A stretch of DNA of 54,994 nucleotides from Curtobacterium pusillum (GCF_013359865.1 NZ_JABMCE010000045.1:1-54994), one strand, 5' to 3'. Shown: positions 8,589 through 16,373, counted from the first letter of the stretch. Notes: a model not told the origin generated them from the sequence alone. Program-made: numbers and translations.

Positions 8589-9109
8589 GGGCGCGGGTGA
8601 TCGTCGGCGGGATCGTGTCGTCCGCGGCGGTGCTGGTCATCGGCTGGCAGCTCGGCGGGCAGCCCTCGATCACGGCCCAGCAGGGCACGGCGTCCGGGAG
8701 CGGCAGCAGCAGCGCGTCGGGGAGCGGCAGCAGCAGCGCGTCGGGAAGCGACAGCAGCGGCGGTGCGAGCACCGGCTCCAGCGGTGGTGCGAGCACCGGT
8801 TCGAGCGGCACCTCCGGCAGCGGGTCGACCGTGTCGGGGACCTTCGCCGGGGACACGACCCAGACGCGCTTCGGCCCCGTGCAGGTGCAGATCACCGTGT
8901 CGAACGGGAAGATCACCGACGTCACCGCGCTGCAGCTCACGAACAGCGACGGCCGGTCGATCCAGATCAGTCAGCAGGCCGCGCCGATCCTCCGCCAGGA
9001 GGCGCTCCAGGCCCAGTCCGCCCAGATCCAGTCCGTGAGCGGCGCGACGTTCACGAGCGAGGGCTACACGACGTCGCTCCAGTCCGCGATCGACAAGGCC
9101 GGGTTGTGA
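8585..9109 (+). CDS. Membrane-anchored FMN-binding domain protein (flavinylated electron carrier)
   Basis: A 174-residue protein. A signal anchor (residues ~4-22) is followed by a Ser/Gly/Ala-rich spacer (~33-82) and an FMN-binding domain (~85-174, PF04205 type) with 'FGPVQVQITVSNGKITDV'. The sequence 'SVSGATFTS' contains the flavinylation motif; Thr155 of SGAT is the expected phosphoester-FMN site. The FMN would be attached by the ApbE encoded by the next, overlapping gene. The spacer is coded by near-exact 24-base tandem repeats (8690-8809), so its length may vary between strains. It likely accepts electrons from the upstream reductase outside the membrane. Confidence 0.9.
   Translation: MRARVIVGGIVSSAAVLVIGWQLGGQPSITAQQGTASGSGSSSASGSGSSSASGSDSSGGASTGSSGGASTGSSGTSGSGSTVSGTFAGDTTQTRFGPVQVQITVSNGKITDVTALQLTNSDGRSIQISQQAAPILRQEALQAQSAQIQSVSGATFTSEGYTTSLQSAIDKAGL
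8690..8809 (+). repeat. 24-base tandem repeats coding the Ser/Gly linker
   Basis: Three units coding ASGSGSSS/ASGSDSSG are followed by two coding GASTGSSG, each 24 bases and nearly identical to its neighbour. They keep the reading frame, so gain or loss of units would only change linker length. Confidence 0.8.
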
Positions 9110-9846
9110 GCAGCGTCCTGACGTTCGAGACGATGGGCACCGTCGTGAGCCTGCGGGGTGCGACGCCGGAGGCCGCGTCCGAGGTGCGCGCCGTGTTCGC
9201 CGGCTACGACCACCGGTACAGCCTGTACGACCCGTCGTCGGTCCTCAGCCGGGTCGCCGCCGGGGCGCTCCGCCTCGCCGACGCCCCCGAGGAGGTGCGC
9301 GACGTCTACTCCCTCGCGCTCGACTGGCGGGAGCGGACCGGCGGCGCGTTCACCCCGCACCGCCCGGACGGCGTCATCGACCTCTCCGGTGTCGTGAAGG
9401 CCCTCGCGATCCGGGACGCGGGGGTCGTGCTCGACGCCGTCGCCGATGACTGGATGATCAGCGCCGGCGGCGACGTCCTCGCCCGCGGACACCTCCGCGA
9501 CGACGAACCGTGGAGCGTCGGCGTGGTCGACCCGTCGCGTCGGGACACGATCGTCGGGGTCATCCGGCTGGACGCGCCCCGTCGCGCGGTCGCGACCTCG
9601 GGGACGGCGGAACGCGGCGAGCACATCTGGCGACGGGCCGCCCCGACCTTCGTCCAGGCGACCGTCATCGCGGACGACATCGTGACGGCCGACGTGCTCG
9701 CCACCGCCGTCGTCGCCGGAGACGAGGACGACCTGCGCCGGATCACGAGTGACGGCGGCGTGGACGTGCTCGCCTTCGGTGCCGACGGCCGCGTGTGGGC
9801 GACACCGGGCGCCTCGCACAGCGTCGGGCGCGCCTCCGTGCGCTGA
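9106..9846 (+). CDS. apbE: FAD:protein FMN transferase (ApbE family)
   Basis: A 246-residue ApbE-type enzyme. 'TFETMGTVVSLRG' at the N-terminus, 'VIDLSGVVKALAIRDA', 'MISAGGDVLARG', 'AVATSGTAERGEHIW' and the C-terminal 'ADDIVTADVLATAVV' are the family blocks. It transfers FMN from FAD to a Thr in the SGAT motif of the partner, here almost certainly the product of the preceding gene. No lipoprotein signal is present, unlike many ApbE proteins of Gram-negatives. GTG 9106 overlaps the upstream stop by four bases. It ends 35 bases before the convergent antiporter gene's stop. Confidence 0.92.
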   Translation: MSSVLTFETMGTVVSLRGATPEAASEVRAVFAGYDHRYSLYDPSSVLSRVAAGALRLADAPEEVRDVYSLALDWRERTGGAFTPHRPDGVIDLSGVVKALAIRDAGVVLDAVADDWMISAGGDVLARGHLRDDEPWSVGVVDPSRRDTIVGVIRLDAPRRAVATSGTAERGEHIWRRAAPTFVQATVIADDIVTADVLATAVVAGDEDDLRRITSDGGVDVLAFGADGRVWATPGASHSVGRASVR

Positions 9847-9881
9847 TCCCGAGCCGACCGGATCGGCCGACGGCTGCTCGC

Positions 9882-11462
9882 TCAGGCCGGCGTCGAACCG
9901 TTGAGCCGCGCTTCCTCCGCGTCGTACCCGGACCGCACCTGACGCAGCACGAGGTCGTCGATCTCGTCCGCGTCACGGAGCCGCAGGAGCGTGGCGGCCT
10001 TGTGCCGGACCAGTGCGAGCTCGAGCGCGACGGCCGTGTCGTGGCGTTGGAGCGCCGGATGGTCGTCGTCCTCCTCCTCGCGCGCCTGGATGACGTCGAG
10101 GTGCGCCTCGTACTCCTTGCGCAAGCGCTCCACCGTGGCCCGGTCCGCGCCGGTGGAGCGGGCCAGGCGGGGGAGTGCGTCGAGCGCCTCCTCGATGGCG
10201 GTCCGTTCGGCGTAGCGGCGCTCCTCGCCGACGGACTCGTCCTCGGGCAGTGCGGCACGGCGCAGGACGGCCGGGAGCACGAGCGCCTGGCCGACGATCG
10301 TGACCACGACCACCCCGGCGGTCACGAACACGATGACGTCGCGGTCGGGGAACGCGGATCCCGACTCCAGCGTCCGCGGCACGGCGACGGCCATGGCCAG
10401 CGACACCGCCCCGCGGAACCCGGCGAAGCCGCTGACGAGTCGGTCCCGGTGCCCCTCGCGCGGTGTCCCACCGGTCCGACGGGTGACCAACCACACGCTC
10501 CCGCCCGCGACGTAGAGGAACGCGAAGCGCACCAGCACGAGTGCGACGGCGACCGCGGCGATCACGCCGGTGGCGCGGAGGAGTTCGGCCGGCTCGAGCG
10601 CCCGGGCGGCGACCATCGCCTCGATGCCGACCAGCACGAACAGCGCGCCGTTGAGCAGGAACGTCAGGAACGACCAGAACGCGCGGACCTGCTGCCGGGT
10701 CTCGGCGCGGTCCAGCTTCGGTCCGACCTGGCTCACGACGATCCCGGCGGCCACCACGGCGAGGACCCCGGACGCGCCGATCGCCTCCGCGGCGAGGAAG
10801 GCGACGAACGGCACGAGGAGCGTCACGAGGTTCTCGAGCACGACGGTGTCCACGCGCCGCAGGACCAGCGTGCCGAGCCACGCGGCGACGAGGCCCGCCG
10901 CGACCCCGCCGAGGTACGAGAGCGCCAGCATGGCGGAGACGCCCCAGACCGTCAGCTCCTCGGTGCCGACCGTGACCGCGACGGCGATGCCGTAGACCAC
11001 GAGCGTGGTCCCGTCGTTCACGAGGCTCTCGGCACGCAGCACCGTGACGTTCCGGCGGGGCAGCATCTTCGTGAGCACGCCCACGGCGGTCGCGTCCGTC
11101 GGCGCCACGGCGGCTCCGAGCACCCAGGCCGGCCCCCACGGCATCCCGAGCAGGTGGAGGAGGACCGCGACGGCGCCCGCGGTGACCACGACGAGCAGGG
11201 TGCCCATCAGGACGATGCCGCGGAGGTTCTTCCGGATCTCCCGGAGCGACGTGGTGAGGCTCTCCCAGTAGAGCAGCGCCGGCAGGAAGAGCAGCAGGAC
11301 GGCGTCGGCGGGGAGCTGCACGTGGGTGAACTCCGGCACGAGCGCGAGTGCAGCACCGAACAGCAGCAGGAGGACGGGCGGTGCGACGCGGATCCGGTCG
11401 GCGATGCCCGACGTCAGCGCGATGGCGAGACCGAGCACGACCACCAGTTCAGGTCCCAGCAC
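9882..11462 (-). CDS. CPA1-family Na+/H+ antiporter
   Basis: A 526-residue protein with ~12 membrane helices in the first ~410 residues and a charged cytoplasmic tail. 'GAAVAPTDATAVGVL' and 'AESLVNDGTTLVVYGIAVAV' carry the conserved Asp and the Asn-Asp pair of CPA1 exchangers (NhaP/YjcE type). 'GFRGAVSLAMAVAVP' is another family block. It exchanges cytoplasmic Na+ (or K+) for H+. GTG 11462 is preceded by AGGAGAAGGAG, a strong ribosome binding site. It appears monocistronic, with a hairpin (11557-11592) between its 5' end and the upstream gene. Confidence 0.92.
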   Translation of the reverse strand: MLGPELVVVLGLAIALTSGIADRIRVAPPVLLLLFGAALALVPEFTHVQLPADAVLLLFLPALLYWESLTTSLREIRKNLRGIVLMGTLLVVVTAGAVAVLLHLLGMPWGPAWVLGAAVAPTDATAVGVLTKMLPRRNVTVLRAESLVNDGTTLVVYGIAVAVTVGTEELTVWGVSAMLALSYLGGVAAGLVAAWLGTLVLRRVDTVVLENLVTLLVPFVAFLAAEAIGASGVLAVVAAGIVVSQVGPKLDRAETRQQVRAFWSFLTFLLNGALFVLVGIEAMVAARALEPAELLRATGVIAAVAVALVLVRFAFLYVAGGSVWLVTRRTGGTPREGHRDRLVSGFAGFRGAVSLAMAVAVPRTLESGSAFPDRDVIVFVTAGVVVVTIVGQALVLPAVLRRAALPEDESVGEERRYAERTAIEEALDALPRLARSTGADRATVERLRKEYEAHLDVIQAREEEDDDHPALQRHDTAVALELALVRHKAATLLRLRDADEIDDLVLRQVRSGYDAEEARLNGSTPA

Positions 11463-11556
11463 GCGCGCTCCTTCTCCTCGACCGACACCACAGTCAACGC
11501 GTCGGGCGCTGACAGCGCTCGCGTCGGTGCGGTGGTCGGTCGCGACCGCGAGCGGG

Positions 11557-11592
11557 CGGGAGGCGCGGGACGGGCCCGAACCGCGCCTCCCG
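11557..11592. terminator. Palindromic GGAGGCGCGG hairpin downstream of the fetB-like gene (repeat-family copy)
   Basis: CGGGAGGCGCGG (11557-11568) pairs with 11581-11592 (12 bp) around a 12-base loop. It lies just past the stop of the minus-strand fetB-like gene. It shares the GGAGGCGCGG core with hairpins at 43814-43845 and 53586-53631, so it belongs to a repeated terminator-like family. Confidence 0.6.
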
Positions 11593-11607
11593 TCCGACGC
11601 GTCGGCG

Positions 11608-12357
11608 TCAGACCGCCGGGGCCGGGCGGGTCCGCACCGGCGCGAGCATGCGCGTCAACGAGGTCGCGACGAGGGCGCCTGCCGCGATGATCGCCGCCAG
11701 GACGACGATCTGGAAACGACCGGCCTCGAGCGGGGAGATCCCGCCGAAGATCGCCCCGACGAACGCGCCCGGCAGGGTGACGAGTCCCGTCGTCCGGGTC
11801 TGGTCGGTGCTCGGGACCATGGCCGCGTGGATCGCTCGCCGAACGAGCTCCGCGGTCGACTGCCGGGGCGTCGCCCCGAGCGCGAGCCACCCCTCGACGT
11901 CCTCCCAGCGGTCGTCGACGAGTTCGACGAAGCGGCGTCCGGAGAGCGTCGCGCTCGTCATCGCGTTGCCGATCACGATCCCGCCGACGGCGAGGACGTA
12001 CCGCGGGGTGAACGCGATCGCACCGGTCAGGAAGACGACGCCGAGGGCGCCGACGACCCCCGCGGCCATGGCGAGCACCACGGGGACGAACCGCGACCGC
12101 AGCGTGCCGAGCCGCCGTGCCGCTGTCGTGGTCGCGACGCCGAACATCACCACGAGGGCAGCCGCGATCCACAGCGGGTCCCGGATGACGCCGCTCAGGA
12201 CGAGGCTGATGAGCGCCAGCTGGACGGTCCCGCGCAGGACCGCGAGCGCCGGTGCCCACGGCGACGGAGCCCGCGAGAGCAGCAGCACGGTGGTGGCGAG
12301 GGCGACCAGGGCGGCGACCCCGACGAGCGTCCAGGTGATGGTGCCCGCGTCGATCAC
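11608..12357 (-). CDS. FetB/UPF0014-type ABC transporter permease
   Basis: A 249-residue membrane protein with about seven helices. 'LRGTVQLALISLVL', 'VGGIVIGNAMTSATLSG', 'ALGATPRQSTAELVRRAIHAAMVP' and 'TGLVTLPGAFVGAIFGGISP' match the UPF0014/FetB permease family, implicated in iron export in E. coli (FetAB). No FetA ATPase gene is adjacent. The frame is open much further upstream, but the family homology starts at GTG 12357 ('MIDAGTITW'). It lies 44 bases after the XRE-MurA gene on the same strand and may be co-transcribed with it. Confidence 0.82.
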   Translation of the reverse strand: MIDAGTITWTLVGVAALVALATTVLLLSRAPSPWAPALAVLRGTVQLALISLVLSGVIRDPLWIAAALVVMFGVATTTAARRLGTLRSRFVPVVLAMAAGVVGALGVVFLTGAIAFTPRYVLAVGGIVIGNAMTSATLSGRRFVELVDDRWEDVEGWLALGATPRQSTAELVRRAIHAAMVPSTDQTRTTGLVTLPGAFVGAIFGGISPLEAGRFQIVVLAAIIAAGALVATSLTRMLAPVRTRPAPAV

Positions 12358-12401
12358 GTCTCGACTCTGCCACGCGCTCGACGAACGAGTGCCGCGGCGG
12401 G

Positions 12402-13970
12402 TCAGTCGTGGAACGTCTCGATGGAGGCGCCGAGGGAGTTGAGGCGTTCCTGCAGCTGCTCGTAGCCGCGGGCGATGATCCCGACGTTGCGGAGGACGCT
12501 CTCGCCCTTCGCCGCCAGCATCGCCAGCAGGATCACGACCGCGGGACGGAGCGCCGGCGGGCAGCTCACCTCGGCTCCCGAGAAGTGGGTCGGGCCGGTG
12601 ACGTCGAGACGGTGCGGGTCGCGGAGTGTGACGCTCGCGCCGAGGCGGGTGAGGTCGAGCAGGTGGATCGCCCGGCCCTCGTACACCCAGTCGTGGACGA
12701 GCGTGGTGCCCTCGGCCATCGCGGCGATGACCACGAAGAACGGCAGGTTGTCGATGTTGAGCCCGGGGAAGGGCATCGCGTGGATCTTGTCGATCGGGGC
12801 GTGCAGGTCGGACGGGTGCACCGTGATGTCGACCAGACGCGTGCGGCCGTTCGCGGCGGCGTACTCCTCGGAGACGTCGAACCGCAGGCCCATCTCGGCG
12901 AGGGTGGCGAGCTCGATCTCGAGGAACTCGATCGGTGCCCGCGTGACCGTGAGTGTCGACTCGGTGACGATGCCCGCGGTGAGCAGGCTCATCGCCTCCA
13001 CCGGGTCCTCGCTCGGCCAGTAGTCCACGACCTCGTCGATGCGGCTCTTGCCCGTGATGCGGAGGGTCGTCGTGCCGATGCCCTCGACGCGCACCCCGAG
13101 CAGCTCGAGGAAGAAGCAGAGGTCCTGCACCATGTAGTTGGGGCTGGCGTTGCGGATCACGGTCTCGCCGTCCCGGGCCGCGGCGGCGAGGATCGCGTTC
13201 TCGGTCACGGTGTCGCCGCGCTCGGTGAGGACGATCGACTTCGTCGGGACATCGGTGTTCGCCACGTCGACCTCGTACCAGCCGGAGGTCGCCTCGACGT
13301 CGACGCCGAAGGGGCGGAGCGCGATCAGGTGCGGCTCGACCGTGCGCGTACCGAGGTCGCAGCCGCCGGCGTACGGCAGGCGGAAGGACTCGTACCGGCC
13401 GCTGAGCGGACCGAGGAACATGAGGACGCTGCGGGTGCGGCGGGCCGCGTCCGCGTCGATCGCGTCGAGGCGCAGGTCGGACGGTGCGACGATCTCCAGG
13501 ACCTCGCCGTCGTCCGACCACGCGACGGTCGCGCCGAGGCTGCGGAGCACGTCGATGATGCGGTCGACCTCGACGATGCGGGCCACCCGGTGCAGGCGCG
13601 TGACGCCGCGGTTGAGGAGCGAGGCGCAGAGGAGCGCGACGGCGGCGTTCTTGCTCGAGTTCACGGCGATGGAGCCGCTGAGCTTCCGGCCGCCCTGCAC
13701 ACGGAGGTGGGCTCGCTGCGGTGCGCCGCCGATCGAGACGATCTGCTGGTCGAGCGCGTCGCTGATGCGGGTGAGCATCTCGAGGGACAGGTTCTGCCCG
13801 CCCTGCTCGATGCGGTTGATCGCGCTCTGGCTGGTGCCGACGCGTTCGGCGAGCTGGGCCTGGGTCATGCTGCGGCCCTTGCGGGCGCCCCGGATCAGGG
13901 CACCGACTTCGCGGAGCGGTGCCGGCGTGGCGGTGGTGGCCGGCGTGACGACGGTGGTGGTGTCGGACAT
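12402..13970 (-). CDS. MurA-like enolpyruvyl transferase fused to an N-terminal XRE helix-turn-helix domain
   Basis: A 522-residue protein. Residues ~25-78 are an XRE-type helix-turn-helix ('MTQAQLAERVGTSQSAINRI'). Residues ~87-520 are a MurA (UDP-GlcNAc 1-carboxyvinyltransferase) domain. The known MurA active-site positions look intact: Lys107/Asn108 ('SSKNAA'), Cys204 in 'GGCDLGTRTVE', Arg209, Asp407 in 'NIDNLPFF', Arg433 and Arg475. A working enzyme or an ancestral sensor of UDP-GlcNAc are both possible. E. coli MurA is 419 residues, so the HTH is an addition. The start is ATG 13970, with a leaderless-type -10 at 13977-13982. A 10-bp dyad lies upstream (14022-14061). Confidence 0.88.
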   Translation of the reverse strand: MSDTTTVVTPATTATPAPLREVGALIRGARKGRSMTQAQLAERVGTSQSAINRIEQGGQNLSLEMLTRISDALDQQIVSIGGAPQRAHLRVQGGRKLSGSIAVNSSKNAAVALLCASLLNRGVTRLHRVARIVEVDRIIDVLRSLGATVAWSDDGEVLEIVAPSDLRLDAIDADAARRTRSVLMFLGPLSGRYESFRLPYAGGCDLGTRTVEPHLIALRPFGVDVEATSGWYEVDVANTDVPTKSIVLTERGDTVTENAILAAAARDGETVIRNASPNYMVQDLCFFLELLGVRVEGIGTTTLRITGKSRIDEVVDYWPSEDPVEAMSLLTAGIVTESTLTVTRAPIEFLEIELATLAEMGLRFDVSEEYAAANGRTRLVDITVHPSDLHAPIDKIHAMPFPGLNIDNLPFFVVIAAMAEGTTLVHDWVYEGRAIHLLDLTRLGASVTLRDPHRLDVTGPTHFSGAEVSCPPALRPAVVILLAMLAAKGESVLRNVGIIARGYEQLQERLNSLGASIETFHD

Positions 13971-13976
13971 GGCGCC

Positions 13977-13982
13977 AACGTA
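13977..13982 (-). promoter_or_regulatory. -10 element of a probable leaderless promoter for the XRE-MurA gene
   Basis: On the minus strand this reads TACGTT, six bases before ATG 13970, matching TAnnnT-N6-start. The inverted repeat at 14022-14061 lies 40-80 bp further upstream, a position suited to regulation. Confidence 0.4.
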
Positions 13983-14021
13983 ACACGCTCATGAGATAAA
14001 GCAGGGGGCGGAACACTCAGG

Positions 14022-14061
14022 CTTCTCAGATTCGGCTCGCGAATACGTCGTATCTGAGAAG
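14022..14061. promoter_or_regulatory. 10-bp inverted repeat, candidate operator between XRE-MurA and flbD
   Basis: CTTCTCAGAT (14022-14031) and its exact complement ATCTGAGAAG (14052-14061) are separated by 20 bases. The arms are AT-richer than the surroundings. The site lies in the 221-bp divergent gap, so it could serve the XRE domain of the neighbouring fusion protein, another regulator, or form a hairpin. The function is inferred. Confidence 0.5.
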
Positions 14062-14086
14062 TCCGGCCTGTTGCGCGGGCACCGCA

Positions 14087-14114
14087 CTAACGCGCGAGCA
14101 GGCGGGGTCGATAG
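14087..14114 (+). promoter_or_regulatory. Sigma-28 (FliA/WhiG)-like promoter candidate before flbD
   Basis: CTAA (14087-14090), 16 bases, then GTCGATAG (14107-14114). The flagellar sigma-28 consensus is TAAA-N15-GCCGATAA. A similar pattern (CTGA, 17 bases, ACCGATAG) precedes fliM. Transcription would start ~70 bases before flbD. Confidence 0.45.
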
Positions 14115-14191
14115 TCCTCGGTGCAGGCCCACGGACGGGCCGCATCCCGCCCCACGGACGGCGGCGGGACGATCGAGAACCAGGACGGGCC

Positions 14192-14479
14192 ATGATCGTC
14201 GTCACACGACTCAACGGCAGCGGATTCGCTGTCAACCCCGACCTCGTGGAGCGCATCCAGGAGACGCCGGACACGACGCTCATCATGGTCGACGGCGCCA
14301 AGTACATCGTGCGCGAGTCCATGGCGGAGGTCATCGAACTGATCGCCGCGTACCGCGCGCGCATCGTCGGCATGGCGTACGGCACCGACACCGCGGCTCG
14401 GAACGCGACGGGTCCGCAGCCGAGCCTCGCCCCGGTCGCCGCGATCCACCCGCAGCGCGCGCAGGACGGGGGTCGCTGA
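14192..14479 (+). CDS. flbD: FlbD/SwrD-family flagellar protein
   Basis: A 95-residue protein. 'MIVVTRLNGSGFAVNPDLVERIQETPDTTL' and 'DGAKYIVRESMAEVIELIAAYR' cover the complete small FlbD family domain (first ~60 residues), with a ~35-residue Pro/Ala-rich tail. In Bacillus this family (SwrD) sits just upstream of motor/basal-body genes and increases motor torque; it is not the Caulobacter regulator of the same name. It begins the second flagellar operon and ends one base before motA. No strong Shine-Dalgarno is seen beyond a GGACGGG just before the ATG. Confidence 0.9.
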   Translation: MIVVTRLNGSGFAVNPDLVERIQETPDTTLIMVDGAKYIVRESMAEVIELIAAYRARIVGMAYGTDTAARNATGPQPSLAPVAAIHPQRAQDGGR

Positions 14480-14480
14480 C

Positions 14481-15314
14481 GTGGACATCGCGACGATCAT
14501 CGGCATCCTCGTCGCCTTCGGCGCACTGTTCGGCATGGTCGAGATGGAGCACGTCGAGGTCGCCGGCCTGTTCCTGCCCGCACCGATGCTGCTCGTGTTC
14601 GGTGCGACGATCGGCTGCGGCATCGCGAGCACGACGCTGAAGGACGCCATCGCCAGCTTCAGGGCCGTGCCGAAGGCGTTCACGGGCAAGGTCACGCCGC
14701 CGCAGTCGGTCATCGACGACGTGGTCGGCCTCGCCGAGACGGCCCGTGCGAACGGCCTCCTCGCGCTCGAGCAGGAGGCCGACAAGCACGACGACCCGTT
14801 CATGAAGAAGGCGCTGCAGAACATCGCGGACGGCACCGACGGCGACGAGCTGCGGATCCTGCTCGAGGACGAGATCGAGTCGAACGCGGCGCCGGTCCGG
14901 AGCGCGAGCGCGTTCTTCATGGGCCTCGGCGGGTTCGCGCCCACCGTCGGCATCATCGGCACCGTCGTCTCGCTGACCCACGTCCTCGCCAACCTCGGTA
15001 AGCCGGACGAACTCGGTCCGCTCATCGCGAGCGCGTTCGTCGCGACGCTCTGGGGCCTCCTCACCGCGAACTTCCTGTGGCTGCCGATCGGCGGCAAGCT
15101 CCGCAAGCTCGCGCAGCTCGAGGCCGACCGGCAGACCCTCCTGATGGAGGGACTGCTGGCGGTGCAGGCCGGCAGCCAGCCCCGACTCCTCGGCGAGCGG
15201 CTGACGGCGATGGTGCCCCCGGCTTCCCGAGGTGGCGACGCCAAGGCGGGCAAGGGCGGGAAGCCGAAAGCGGGCAAGGCCGACGACGCCGACGACCAGC
15301 AGCTGGCGGCCTGA
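14481..15314 (+). CDS. motA: Flagellar motor stator protein MotA
   Basis: A 277-residue protein with four membrane helices (~5-25, ~33-50, ~152-172, ~185-205). It carries the MotA signature 'FFMGLGGFAPTVGIIGTVVSL' region and a large cytoplasmic loop with acidic and basic residues between helices 2 and 3. MotA forms the proton-driven stator with MotB and pushes on FliG. The last ~35 residues are Lys/Gly/Ala-rich. GTG 14481 follows the flbD stop by one base; motB starts three bases after the motA stop. Confidence 0.93.
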   Translation: MDIATIIGILVAFGALFGMVEMEHVEVAGLFLPAPMLLVFGATIGCGIASTTLKDAIASFRAVPKAFTGKVTPPQSVIDDVVGLAETARANGLLALEQEADKHDDPFMKKALQNIADGTDGDELRILLEDEIESNAAPVRSASAFFMGLGGFAPTVGIIGTVVSLTHVLANLGKPDELGPLIASAFVATLWGLLTANFLWLPIGGKLRKLAQLEADRQTLLMEGLLAVQAGSQPRLLGERLTAMVPPASRGGDAKAGKGGKPKAGKADDADDQQLAA

Positions 15315-15316
15315 CC

Positions 15317-16285
15317 ATGAGCGCGAACCCCCGCGGGCGCGGGCGTGGCCGTGGCGGCCGGAAGCAGGGAGGGCACGACGAGGCCGAACACCCGGACGAG
15401 CGCTGGATGGCGTCGTACATGGACATGATCACCGTGCTGATGTGCATGTTCCTCGTGCTGTTCGCCATGTCGACCGTCGACCAGCAGAAGTACATCCAGC
15501 TGAAGAACTCGCTCGCGACGGGCTTTGGCGAGGTCCGGTCGCAGAAGGTCGACACCGCGTCCGGGACCGTCGTGACGAAGGACCAGGTCGAGGACGGCTC
15601 CGGGTACTCGGTCGACAAGTCGCAGGCCGACCACTCCAGCGCGTCGAGCGGCGAGGAGAACAGCAACGCCGAGGCCGGCGCGGCCACGACCGCGACCGCC
15701 GACCCGACGAACACCGCCGTTCCCACGACCGCGACGAAGGCGGACGTCGCCGCGGCGAAGCGGGAGCTCGACGACCTCCGGGCGATCGAGAGCGCGATCA
15801 AGGCGAACCTGGCGAAGTCCGGTCAGACCTCGAACGTGCAGTTCACGGTCGACGCACGCGGCCTCACCGTCCGCCTGGTCGGCAGCGAGACCTACTTCAC
15901 GACGAACAGCGCCGACCTGTCCGACCAGGCGAAGCGGATCATGGACGCCATCGCGCCGGTGCTCAGGACGAGCAGCCACGACGTCAGCGTCGAGGGGCAC
16001 GCCGACCAGCGGAACTCGACCGCACCGTACGCGACGAACTGGGAGCTGAGCGCGGCCCGGGCGACCGGGGTGCTGCGCGACCTCGTCGAGCGCGGTGGGA
16101 TGCCGGCGGAACACATCCAGAGCGTCGGCTTCGGGTCGAGCCGCCCGCTCGCGAAGGGCGGCACGGACGCCGACCTCACGCTGAACCGCCGCGTCGACAT
16201 CGTGGTGCTGTCGAACCAGGACCAGGACGTCAGCGCCCTGATGCCCGCGCTCGCCAAGGCACAGGACGGAGCACGCCAGGGCTAG
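15317..16285 (+). CDS. motB: Flagellar motor stator protein MotB
   Basis: A 322-residue protein. A basic N-terminus ('GRGRGRGGRK') precedes one membrane helix with the essential proton-carrying Asp in 'SYMDMITVLMCMFLVLFAMS'. After a linker, the OmpA-like peptidoglycan-binding domain (~190-310) has 'VSVEGHADQRN', 'NWELSAARATGVLRDLV' and 'NRRVDIVVL'. The reading frame is open upstream inside motA, but ATG 15317 places the helix at the usual position. A promoter-containing gap of 88 bases separates it from fliM. Confidence 0.93.
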   Translation: MSANPRGRGRGRGGRKQGGHDEAEHPDERWMASYMDMITVLMCMFLVLFAMSTVDQQKYIQLKNSLATGFGEVRSQKVDTASGTVVTKDQVEDGSGYSVDKSQADHSSASSGEENSNAEAGAATTATADPTNTAVPTTATKADVAAAKRELDDLRAIESAIKANLAKSGQTSNVQFTVDARGLTVRLVGSETYFTTNSADLSDQAKRIMDAIAPVLRTSSHDVSVEGHADQRNSTAPYATNWELSAARATGVLRDLVERGGMPAEHIQSVGFGSSRPLAKGGTDADLTLNRRVDIVVLSNQDQDVSALMPALAKAQDGARQG

Positions 16286-16336
16286 CACCCACGGAACGAC
16301 AGCACACGACCCACCGCCCCAGTACGGGGTACAGCG

Positions 16337-16365
16337 CTGACGGGAGTCGCACAGCGGACCGATAG
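16337..16365 (+). promoter_or_regulatory. Sigma-28-like promoter candidate directly before fliM
   Basis: CTGA (16337-16340), 17 bases, ACCGATAG (16358-16365), then eight bases to the GTG start of fliM at 16374. This resembles the candidate before flbD and would give a leaderless or nearly leaderless fliM mRNA. Confidence 0.4.
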
Positions 16366-16373
16366 ACGCACCC

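Noticed and set aside
8690..8809. Tandem repeats as a CRISPR-like array
   Set aside because: Units are adjacent without spacers and stay in the reading frame of the FMN-binding protein.
12408..13994. A 528-residue plus-strand frame opposite the XRE-MurA gene
   Set aside because: Its composition (Asp/Arg/Gly/Ala/Val only) is that of an antisense shadow at high GC; the minus-strand frame has clear MurA motifs.
14026..14391. A 121-residue minus-strand frame across the flbD promoter
   Set aside because: It covers the dyad and promoter and is antisense to flbD, with no sensible protein features.
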